From contig JAHFDN010000022.1 of the NCBI GenBank assembly GCA_023248995.1, positions 1 through 48,815 of the forward strand: a stretch of DNA of 48,815 bases, read 5' to 3'. Below the pieces are notes generated by a model. It was not told the origin of the DNA. It made no database searches and saw only the letters and a list, made by a program, of their open reading frames with translations. Numbering within the stretch: the first letter of the stretch is position 1; each line of letters begins with the position of its first letter. This stretch comes from Candidatus Rokuibacteriota bacterium (GTDB lineage Bacteria > Methylomirabilota > Methylomirabilia > Rokubacteriales > CSP1-6). Position numbers and translations under genes: made by a program. Shown here piece by piece: positions 16,926 through 23,909 of the stretch.

Positions 16926-18723
16926 GCGCCTGTTCGTGGGGATGCCGCTCCCGAGCATGGCGGAGCGGCACCAGCGCCTGTCGAAGAGGCTGGCGCTCGC
17001 GGTCTTTTCATCCGACGCTCTGTCCTCCGTGGCGTACGCCACGGAGGAGACCCTCCTCGTCCTCGTCGCGGCCGGCAGCGCCGCGCTGGTCTGGGCGCTG
17101 CCGCTCGGGCTCGCCATCATCGTGCTCCTCGCCATCGTCGTCACCTCGTACTGGCAGACGATTCACGCGTATCCGAGCGGCGGCGGCTCCTACATCGTGG
17201 CGCGCGAAAATCTCGGCACCTTCCCCGGGCTCGTCGCGGGGGCCGCGCTCCTGATCGATTACGTGCTGACCGTCTCGGTCAGCGTGGCGGCCGGCGTCGC
17301 GGCGTTGACCAGCGCGGTGCCGCGACTGCTCGATCACCGCGTGGCGCTCGGGGTGATCGCGATCACCGTGATCACGGTCGCCAATCTCCGGGGAGTCCGC
17401 GAATCGGGGCGCATCTTCGCCCTGCCCACGTACGGCTTCATCGCCTGTTTCGCCGCGCTGATCCTCTGGGGAGCCACTCGTCTGTTCATGGCGGGAGAGG
17501 TTCCGGCCGTGGTGATGCCCCATCGCGTGACCCCCCCGATCACGCTGTTCCTGCTGCTCCGGGCGTTCGCCTCCGGGTGCACCGCGCTGACCGGCGTGGA
17601 GGCGATCGCCGACGGGGTGCCCGCGTTCAAGGCCCCGGAGTCCCGGAACGCCGGGCTGACGCTCGCCGCGATGGCAGTGATCCTGGGCGGGCTGTTCGCG
17701 GGCATCACGGGGCTCGCGCATTTCTACAGCATCGTTCCGCGCGAGGAGGAAACGGTCGTGTCGCAGATCGCCCGCGTGACGTTCGGGGGGGGCGTGTTCT
17801 ACTACGCGACGCAGGCGTTCACAGCGCTGATCCTGTTCGTCGCCGCGAATACGTCGTTCGCCGACTTTCCCCGCCTCGGCTTCTTCCTCGCGCGGGACGG
17901 CTTTCTGCCCCGTCAGCTTACCCACCGCGGCGATCGCCTGGCGTTCTCCAACGGGATCGTGGCGCTCGGCGTCCTGGCCGGCGTGCTTCTGGCGCTCTTC
18001 GGCGGCGAGACCCACGCGCTGATCCCGCTCTACGCCGTCGGCGTGTTCGTGTGCTTCACGCTGTCCCAGGCGGGAATGGTGACGCGCTGGTGGCGCCTGC
18101 GGGAGCCGGGGTGGCGCTCCTACATGGCGATCAGCGCGGTCGGCGCCGTGACGACCGGCATGGTCACCCTGATCATCGGCGCGACCAAATTCACGCGCGG
18201 GGCGTGGATCGTCGTGATCCTCATTCCGTTGCTGATCTTGCACTTCCGGCGGACCCGTGCCCACTACGATCATGTGGCGTTGCAGCTCTCGCTGGAGGGT
18301 TACGTGCCGACGCCGCCGGGCGCACACCAGGTCATTGTGCCGATCGGGGGGGTGCACCGGGCGACGGTCCGGGCACTCGAATACGCCCGGACGATCAGCC
18401 CCAACGTCACCGCCGTCTACGTGGACCAGCTCGGCGACGCGAATCGGATGCTTGAGAAGTGGGGGCAGTGGGGCGCGGGGATCCCCCTCGTCGTGCTGCC
18501 GACCCCGTACCGGTCGCTGGCCCGTCCGCTCCTCGACTACATCGATCGGGCGCGGAAACAGCAGGGCGGCAAGGGCTTCGTCACGGTCATCCTGCCCGAG
18601 TTCGTGCCGGGCCGCTGGTGGCATCACTTCCTCCACAACCAGTCGGCGCTCCTGCTGAAGGGGGCGCTGCTCTTCCGGCGGGGCGTGGTCGTGGTGGACG
18701 TCCCTTACCACCTCGACGACTGA
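16918..18723 (+). CDS. KimA-like APC-superfamily permease (probable potassium importer)
   Basis: 601 residues. About twelve membrane helices, then a cytoplasmic domain of about 150 residues resembling a universal-stress-protein fold (VPIGGVHRATVRALEYARTIS, VTAVYVD). The N-terminus reads FSSDALSSVAYATEE, and SYWQTIHAYPSGGGSYIVARENLG follows; both are characteristic of the YdaO/KimA group of APC permeases, about 600 residues long, which import K+ with protons and bind c-di-AMP in Bacillus. Amino-acid transport cannot be excluded. GTG start overlaps the upstream gene. The c-di-AMP riboswitch known upstream of some homologues has no room here. Confidence 0.85.
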   Translation: MLKRLFVGMPLPSMAERHQRLSKRLALAVFSSDALSSVAYATEETLLVLVAAGSAALVWALPLGLAIIVLLAIVVTSYWQTIHAYPSGGGSYIVARENLGTFPGLVAGAALLIDYVLTVSVSVAAGVAALTSAVPRLLDHRVALGVIAITVITVANLRGVRESGRIFALPTYGFIACFAALILWGATRLFMAGEVPAVVMPHRVTPPITLFLLLRAFASGCTALTGVEAIADGVPAFKAPESRNAGLTLAAMAVILGGLFAGITGLAHFYSIVPREEETVVSQIARVTFGGGVFYYATQAFTALILFVAANTSFADFPRLGFFLARDGFLPRQLTHRGDRLAFSNGIVALGVLAGVLLALFGGETHALIPLYAVGVFVCFTLSQAGMVTRWWRLREPGWRSYMAISAVGAVTTGMVTLIIGATKFTRGAWIVVILIPLLILHFRRTRAHYDHVALQLSLEGYVPTPPGAHQVIVPIGGVHRATVRALEYARTISPNVTAVYVDQLGDANRMLEKWGQWGAGIPLVVLPTPYRSLARPLLDYIDRARKQQGGKGFVTVILPEFVPGRWWHHFLHNQSALLLKGALLFRRGVVVVDVPYHLDD

Positions 18724-18730
18724 GCAGGGT

Positions 18731-19903
18731 TCACCTCGCGACCGTCGGGTCCTTCACCGCCAGGAGGAAGAGACCGGCCATCGCTCCCATGAGGGCCGCG
18801 ATCACGCTGAAGGCGGGGCCATAGGAGGAGGAAGCGATCAGGATTCCCGCCAGGATCGGCCCGGCCGCCTCGCCGCCGTCCCAGATCGTCCCGAATACCC
18901 CCATCGCGGATCCCATCCGGCCGGCTCTGACCAGATCCGCCACGAGCGCCGTGGTCGACGGGGTGACGACGGCCACTCCCAGGCCGAAGAGCGCCGAGAC
19001 GGGAAGGAGGAGCCAGAGGGAGACGAGGGTCGGGATCGCCGGCAACGTGGCCGCGCAGAGGAGCAGGCCGGCCAGAATCATGGGCTTCCGGCCCAGGCGG
19101 TCGGAGAAGCGGCCCGTGAGCGGCTTGGCGAGCATGGTGGTCGCGAGCTGGCCTCCCATCACCAGCGCGATCTGGGCATCGTTCAGGCCGATGCCTCTCG
19201 CGTAGGGAGGGAAGAAGCCGAGAAAGGCCCCGTAGCCCAGGTAGAGAGTCGCTTCCATGGTGGAGGCGATCAGGACGGCGCGATTCCCCAGCACCTCGGC
19301 GATCCCGCTCCAGAACTGGCGCGACCGTTCGGCGAGCGGCGCGCCGCCGGGGCGAGGGGTGCGGTCGTCGGGCAGGCGGAGAATCAGGACGAGCGGAACG
19401 AGGCCGAGGACCCCCACGACGAGGTAGGTGGTCGAGTAGCTCGAGGTGTAGAAGAGGAGCAGGCCGCCGAGGACAGGTCCGAGGGTCGCTCCCACGTCGC
19501 TCGCCGCCGCGAACCAGCCGAGCTTTTCCCCGCGCCCGCGGGTCGAGAGCTCGGCCACGAACGCGGAGGCCACCGGCGAGAACACCGCCGTGGCCAGGCC
19601 GTGGAGGAAGCGGAGGGCCAGGAGCGCGCCCGCCGTGTGGACGAAGGGGTAGAGGAAGGGCGGGCCGGCGAAGAAGAGACAGCCGAGGAGCATCACGCGG
19701 CGGCGTCCCAAAAGATCGGAGAGGGCGCCCGCCGGAAGCTTCACGGCGACCCCCGTGATGGTCGAGGCCGCGAAGATCAGGCCGATCAGTTCGGGCGCGG
19801 CGCCGAGATCCTGGGCAAAGCGCGGGAGGACCGGGCTCCGGGCCATCTGATAGCTGAAGCGGGCCAGAAACCCGGCCAGGACCAGCGTGAGGAACGGCGT
19901 CAT
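18731..19903 (-). CDS. Major facilitator superfamily transporter
   Basis: 390 residues with twelve hydrophobic segments. The MFS motif A loop LSDLLGRRRVMLLG lies between helices 2 and 3, and the second-half equivalent is RFSDRLGRKPMILAG. Motif C-like glycines occur in SDVGATLGPVLGGLLLF. This is the drug/metabolite efflux type (DHA1-like). It is the last gene of a chrB-cupin-MFS set on the minus strand, 41 bases after the cupin gene. Substrate unknown; co-regulation with chrB is inferred. Confidence 0.9.
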   Translation of the reverse strand: MTPFLTLVLAGFLARFSYQMARSPVLPRFAQDLGAAPELIGLIFAASTITGVAVKLPAGALSDLLGRRRVMLLGCLFFAGPPFLYPFVHTAGALLALRFLHGLATAVFSPVASAFVAELSTRGRGEKLGWFAAASDVGATLGPVLGGLLLFYTSSYSTTYLVVGVLGLVPLVLILRLPDDRTPRPGGAPLAERSRQFWSGIAEVLGNRAVLIASTMEATLYLGYGAFLGFFPPYARGIGLNDAQIALVMGGQLATTMLAKPLTGRFSDRLGRKPMILAGLLLCAATLPAIPTLVSLWLLLPVSALFGLGVAVVTPSTTALVADLVRAGRMGSAMGVFGTIWDGGEAAGPILAGILIASSSYGPAFSVIAALMGAMAGLFLLAVKDPTVAR

Positions 19904-19944
19904 GTCCCGCCGATCATCCGCTCCGTGTCCTGGTCCTCACTACT

Positions 19945-20328
19945 TCACGAAGATCCAGGTCGGCCTGAATAAACTGAGAGGTCGCCAGGTTCAACCGGCA
20001 CATGTTCCACGGGGAGCGGGCACTGGACGACTGTAATGATCATACGGCGATCTCGGCTGGTATTGAGGTAGCCGTGCGGGGTGTCCACAGGCACCAGCAC
20101 GGTCTCACCGGCCTTGATTGGGGAGTGCTCTTGACCGACAACAATGATCCCTTCGCCTTCCCAGCAGAAGACGACCTCGTCCGCAACGGGGTGCCGATGG
20201 AGACTGTTTTGTTGTCCCGGTTCGAAGCAGTAGATGTTGCAGTGGAGCTGAGTGGACTGCCACACGCGCCGCCGCACAAATCCCTTCGGGGAAAACTCTC
20301 GGAGGACCTCGAGACTCTTCTTTTCCAT
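19945..20328 (-). CDS. Small cupin-domain protein
   Basis: 127 residues from ATG at 20328, chosen because AAGGAG sits 10 bases upstream; the earlier ATG at 20337 is too close to that site. Cupin motif 1: NSLHRHPVADEVVFCWEGEG supplies His, His and Glu metal ligands. Motif 2: VPVDTPHGYLNTS supplies the last His. Single-domain cupins bind a metal and often a small molecule; the function here is unknown. It is between chrB and the MFS gene, same strand. Confidence 0.85.
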   Translation of the reverse strand: MEKKSLEVLREFSPKGFVRRRVWQSTQLHCNIYCFEPGQQNSLHRHPVADEVVFCWEGEGIIVVGQEHSPIKAGETVLVPVDTPHGYLNTSRDRRMIITVVQCPLPVEHVPVEPGDLSVYSGRPGSS

Positions 20329-20370
20329 AATCCGCATTCTCCTTGGTGTGTCGTTGTGCATTGACTACCG

Positions 20371-21315
20371 CTATCGGAGCTCGCTCAGCGCGGCGTAGAG
20401 GCCGTCGAACAGGGTCATGCCGTGGGCGAGAACCTCGTGGTCGTCCTTGAGTGCCGCCAGCAGGCCCCGGACGGCCAGGTCCACGCCGCGCGCCTCGTCC
20501 CGGTGGTACTTGTCGTCGCGCAGGTCCACCTCGTGGACGATCTCCGCCAGCTGCGTGAGGTGGCGGTCGCTGAGCCCGCATCGTCGAAGGAGCGTCTCGA
20601 ACGTGCAATCCTCCCCCTGGTGGCCGAACTGGGCGCCGAGAGCGTCGAAAGGGATCGCGTCGGCGGGGAACTCTTCGGGGGGCGCGAACAGGAACTGAGC
20701 CTCGGGGTCAATGAAGCGCCTGATGAGCCACGCCGAGGCGATCCGGTCTATGTGCGGGCGGGGCCGGGTCACCCAGCGCCGGGCGCGCAAGGAGTCGGGG
20801 GGGATCTCCGCGGGCCCCTCGGCGACGGCGGTCGGCAGGTGGAGCCGCATGGCGATGGTTTCCTTGAGGCGCTGGACCTCGTGGAAGCCGGGGGCCTCGA
20901 AGAAGTCAATCTCTTTGATCCGCGCGAGCTCCCTTCCCAGGCGGGCGAGCTCCTCGGCCAGCCGGGCCGCGGTCCGGCGCGGCCGCCTTCGATCCAGGCT
21001 GCCGAGGAGCTTCCGGTAGCGGCGGGCGAGCTCCCCGTAGTCCCGGTTGCGGGCGTGCTGGAAGAGGCGGATGACCTCGGACGGCTTCAGGTTCTCGATG
21101 CGGTCCACCCTGACGAGCGTCGCCTCGCCCCGGTCCTTCTGGATCGCCTGGGTCAGCCACTGGAAGTGCTCGTAGCTCTCCGGCGTGGAGGGGAGCAGGT
21201 AGACCGAGTTCTTGAGCGGGACGGCCCCCAGGGCCCGGAGCTTTCGCCACGTCTTCACCCGGAGGCTCGACGGGTGGGGCGGGAGACTCACGATGAGCAG
21301 GAGCCAGGCATCCAT
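20371..21315 (-). CDS. chrB: ChrB-like chromate resistance protein
   Basis: 314 residues from ATG at 21315. Shows the ChrB layout: an N-terminal domain (LPPHPSSLRVKTWRKLRALGAVPLKNSVYLLP) for sensing or DNA binding, a charged middle helix, and the ChrB C-terminal domain beginning WVTRPRPHIDRIASAWLIRRFIDPEAQFLF, then DALGAQFGHQGEDCTFETLL and EIVHEVDLRDDKY. In other bacteria ChrB regulates or assists the ChrA chromate exporter; no chrA is visible, but an MFS carrier is in the same operon. The upstream region has a good promoter with a palindrome and faces the ornithine cyclodeaminase homologue. Confidence 0.9.
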   Translation of the reverse strand: MDAWLLLIVSLPPHPSSLRVKTWRKLRALGAVPLKNSVYLLPSTPESYEHFQWLTQAIQKDRGEATLVRVDRIENLKPSEVIRLFQHARNRDYGELARRYRKLLGSLDRRRPRRTAARLAEELARLGRELARIKEIDFFEAPGFHEVQRLKETIAMRLHLPTAVAEGPAEIPPDSLRARRWVTRPRPHIDRIASAWLIRRFIDPEAQFLFAPPEEFPADAIPFDALGAQFGHQGEDCTFETLLRRCGLSDRHLTQLAEIVHEVDLRDDKYHRDEARGVDLAVRGLLAALKDDHEVLAHGMTLFDGLYAALSELR

Positions 21316-21334
21316 GGGTGTAGCAACTGTTACA

Positions 21335-21362
21335 AAGATATAACGTGCGTTGCACATGTCAA
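21335..21362 (-). promoter_or_regulatory. Promoter and possible operator of the chrB operon
   Basis: Reading on the minus strand: TTGACA (21362-21357), 16-base spacer, TATCTT (21340-21335), about 20 bases before the ATG. The spacer contains GTGCAACGCAC, a short palindrome, and ATAACG/CGTTAT arms (21340-21345 and 21364-21369) flank it. This looks like an operator for a dimeric regulator, possibly ChrB itself. Confidence 0.55.
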
Positions 21363-21388
21363 GCGTTATTTGAGCCGGACCGAGGCTC

Positions 21389-21418
21389 TTGACAGGAGTC
21401 CCGGGTCCGAGGTACTGT
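21389..21418 (+). promoter_or_regulatory. Promoter of the ornithine cyclodeaminase-like gene
   Basis: TTGACA (21389-21394), 18-base spacer, TACTGT (21413-21418), 63 bases before the ATG. GTTTC/GAAAC arms follow around 21425-21450 and could bind a regulator. The promoter diverges from that of chrB. Confidence 0.55.
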
Positions 21419-21480
21419 AACGGACGTTTCAAACGAGAAACGAGAGTTTCACCCAGCGTGATCGGACGGAGGGGACGAGC

Positions 21481-22467
21481 ATGTCCACCCTGCTCCTCAG
21501 GCGGGAGGAGGTAGCCGGACTCTTGAGCCTCGAGGCGTGCATCGCCGCGGTCGAGGAGGCCTTCAGGCTCTACGCGGCAGGCAGGAGCTTGCCGCCCGGC
21601 GTCCTGAGCGTCCCCGCCCGTGACGGCTGGTTTCACGTCAAGGCCGCCGGGCTCGAACTCGGGCGGACCTACTTCGCCGCGAAGACCAACGGGAACTTCA
21701 CCCACAACCCGGAGCGGTACGGGATGCCGGCCATTCAGGGGATCATCGCGCTCTTCGACGGCGAGAACGGCGCTCCGCTGGCCCTCATGGACTCGATCGA
21801 AATCACGCTCCGCCGAACGGCCGCGGCGACCGCCGTGGCGGCCAAGCACCTGGCGCGGCGTGATGCAAGAGTCGCCACGATCTGCGGCTCGGGCAGTCAG
21901 GGGCGCGTTCAGCTCCGGGCGCTCGCGAAGGTTCGCCCGCTGGAGCGGGTGTATGTCTTCGATGCCGATCCCGGCCGGGCCGAGGCGTTCGCCAAGGATG
22001 CGGCAGCCGAGCTGGGCATCGAGGTCACGGCGGTCCGTGACCTGACGACCGCGGTGGGACGGAGCGATATCTGCGTCACGTGCACGCCGTCGCGGCGGCC
22101 CTTCCTGGGCCCGGCGGATGTGCCGGCGGGGACGTTCGTGGCGGCGGTGGGAGCCGACAGCCCGGAGAAACAGGAGTTAGAGCCGGCCCTGTTGGCGTCG
22201 AGCAAGGTCGTGGTGGACATCCTGGAGCAGTGCGCGACGATGGGCGAGCTCCACCACGCCCTCGAGCGAGGGCTGCTCACCCGGGCGGACGTGCATGCCG
22301 AGCTCGCCGAGGTGATCGCCGGGACGAAGCCGGGCCGCACGTCGAGCCGGGACATCATCATCTTCGACAGTACCGGAACGGCGCTCCAGGACGTGGCGGC
22401 GGCGGCCGCCGTTTACGAGAAAGCCGCGGAGGCTGGAAGAGGCCTCAGGCTGAATTTCGCCGCGTGA
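21481..22467 (+). CDS. Ornithine cyclodeaminase/mu-crystallin family protein
   Basis: 328 residues. N-terminal LLRREEVAGLLSLEACIAAVEEAFRLYA, the substrate-region lysine in GWFHVKAAGLE, TYFAAKTNGNFTHNPERYGMPAIQG, and the Rossmann motif ICGSGSQGRVQLRAL, then DICVTCTPSRRPFL. Family members are NAD-dependent lyases (ornithine to proline), reductases of imines or ketimines, or alanine dehydrogenases, so the reaction is not fixed by family membership. It ends inside the 3' end of the convergent hypothetical gene (23-base overlap). Confidence 0.9.
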   Translation: MSTLLLRREEVAGLLSLEACIAAVEEAFRLYAAGRSLPPGVLSVPARDGWFHVKAAGLELGRTYFAAKTNGNFTHNPERYGMPAIQGIIALFDGENGAPLALMDSIEITLRRTAAATAVAAKHLARRDARVATICGSGSQGRVQLRALAKVRPLERVYVFDADPGRAEAFAKDAAAELGIEVTAVRDLTTAVGRSDICVTCTPSRRPFLGPADVPAGTFVAAVGADSPEKQELEPALLASSKVVVDILEQCATMGELHHALERGLLTRADVHAELAEVIAGTKPGRTSSRDIIIFDSTGTALQDVAAAAAVYEKAAEAGRGLRLNFAA

Positions 22468-22942
22468 GGGTGCGCGGGGAGCGGCGGAAGAGGCGGGCGA
22501 GGAAACTGGCGCGGGGCGGCGGGGCGGTGAGCCGCGCGCGGGCGAAATCCCCCTTCGAGACCTCGAAGCGCTGCCAGTAGTCGGGGAGGAGCCGCGCGAG
22601 CGCCGTCTGGCCGGCCAAGAGCCGGGCCAGCTCTTCCCGGCCCTGGGCGACCTCCGCCTGGCTGACCTTCCCGAGCGCGTCTGGCGCGAGGCCCTCGCTG
22701 CACTCGCGGCGCAAGTGGCGGAGCAGGTCCTGGACGAGCTCCTGGAACTCCGCCCGGTCGCCGGGGCTCCCCGCCTCGAGGGCCGGCCGGCCGTGGGCGC
22801 GGCGAAGCTGGACCAGGAGGTCCATGGCGATGAACTCCACGGCTTCCTCGATGCGCTCCCTGATGAGGGCCTCGATGCGCTCGCCGAGCCCGCGCGGGTC
22901 GTCGGGGTCGCGGCGGAGCGAGGTGTTGAACGGCGTGCTCAC
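22445..22942 (-). CDS. Hypothetical protein, helical
   Basis: 165 residues with no recognised family. Mostly helical and charged (ERIEALIRERIEEAVEFIAMDLLVQLRRA; QELVQDLLRHLRREC), with a basic tail (FLARLFRRSPRTLTRR). Its ATG overlaps the stop of the upstream NAD-dependent epimerase-like gene by four bases, so translation is probably coupled. No signal peptide or membrane helix. The 3' end overlaps a convergent gene by 23 bases. Confidence 0.68.
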   Translation of the reverse strand: MSTPFNTSLRRDPDDPRGLGERIEALIRERIEEAVEFIAMDLLVQLRRAHGRPALEAGSPGDRAEFQELVQDLLRHLRRECSEGLAPDALGKVSQAEVAQGREELARLLAGQTALARLLPDYWQRFEVSKGDFARARLTAPPPRASFLARLFRRSPRTLTRRNSA

Positions 22943-23838
22943 CGGCCGAGCATCCGCCGGAGGCCGTCGGAGAACTCGACGGCGTCGAGATTAAACGCGC
23001 GAAAGAAGGGGTGCGGGTCGCAGACGTTATCCTCCTCGAGCATCGTGAGCTGGTCCCCGGTCAGCGGGAAAAACGGCAGGCGCTCCAGGAGCCGCGTCAG
23101 GGGCCGGATCAGAGCGAGCGGGTGATGGAGCTTCCGCACCCGGCGCTTGCCGAGCGCGGCCCCGATGAGGTCGAGGATCTCCGTGAAGGGGTAGGGGCGC
23201 GGGCCGCCGGCCTCGAACGTCTGCCCCTTGGTCTCGCCGCGCAGTAGCGCCCGGGCGAAGGCGTCCGCCACCTGCGCGACCGGGATCGGCTGAAGCCGGT
23301 AGCGCCCGTCCCCGATCACCGGCACCACCGGGAGCCACCTGATCATCCGGGCCAGCATCGAGACGAACCCGTCCCCCACGCCATAGATGACGGAGGGGCG
23401 GAAGATCGTCCACTCGAGCCGGCTTCCCCGCACGATCTCCTCGGCCTCCCACTTGGTCCGGTGATATCGGGAGCGGGCGTTCGCCCGCGTGCCGAGGGCG
23501 CTCATCTGGAGGAAGCGTGGCACTTCGGCCATCTCGGCGACCCGCACCATGTTGGCCGTGGCGGCGACGTGACTCCGTTGGAAGGTGACGCCCCGGCCCG
23601 GACGCTCGCGGATGATCCCGACGAGGTGAACGAGGGCGCTGCACCCCTGGAGCGACGCCTCGATCCCCTGGGGGAGCAGCACGTTCCCGGGAACCCGCTC
23701 GATCCCCTCGAAGCCCTTCAGGTCCGCCTCGGAGCCTGGCCGGACGAGGCAGCGGACCATGAACCCGTGGGCTCGAAGGGCGCGAATGACGGCCTTGCCG
23801 ACGAAGCCGGTCCCGCCCGTGACGAAGACGCGTTGCAT
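22939..23838 (-). CDS. NAD(P)-binding epimerase-like protein (complex I NDUFA9-like extended SDR)
   Basis: 299 residues. Atypical/extended SDR: N-terminal VFVTGGTGFVGKAVIRAL dinucleotide-binding motif, ALVHLVGIIRERPG, LQMSALGTRANARSRYHRTKWEAE with YHRTK in the catalytic Tyr-Lys position, FRPSVIYGVGDGF. This combination is typical of the NDUFA9/YfcH-like group. Substrate unknown; many bacterial members are linked to quinone or membrane metabolism. It is first in a two-gene minus-strand unit with the helical hypothetical protein. Confidence 0.88.
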   Translation of the reverse strand: MQRVFVTGGTGFVGKAVIRALRAHGFMVRCLVRPGSEADLKGFEGIERVPGNVLLPQGIEASLQGCSALVHLVGIIRERPGRGVTFQRSHVAATANMVRVAEMAEVPRFLQMSALGTRANARSRYHRTKWEAEEIVRGSRLEWTIFRPSVIYGVGDGFVSMLARMIRWLPVVPVIGDGRYRLQPIPVAQVADAFARALLRGETKGQTFEAGGPRPYPFTEILDLIGAALGKRRVRKLHHPLALIRPLTRLLERLPFFPLTGDQLTMLEEDNVCDPHPFFRAFNLDAVEFSDGLRRMLGR

Positions 23839-23909
23839 GGCCCCAGAGCCTCCCGCGATCCTACCACCTTTTCATTCCGTCCTCTCGCGCTTGCCATTAT
23901 CATAGAGGC

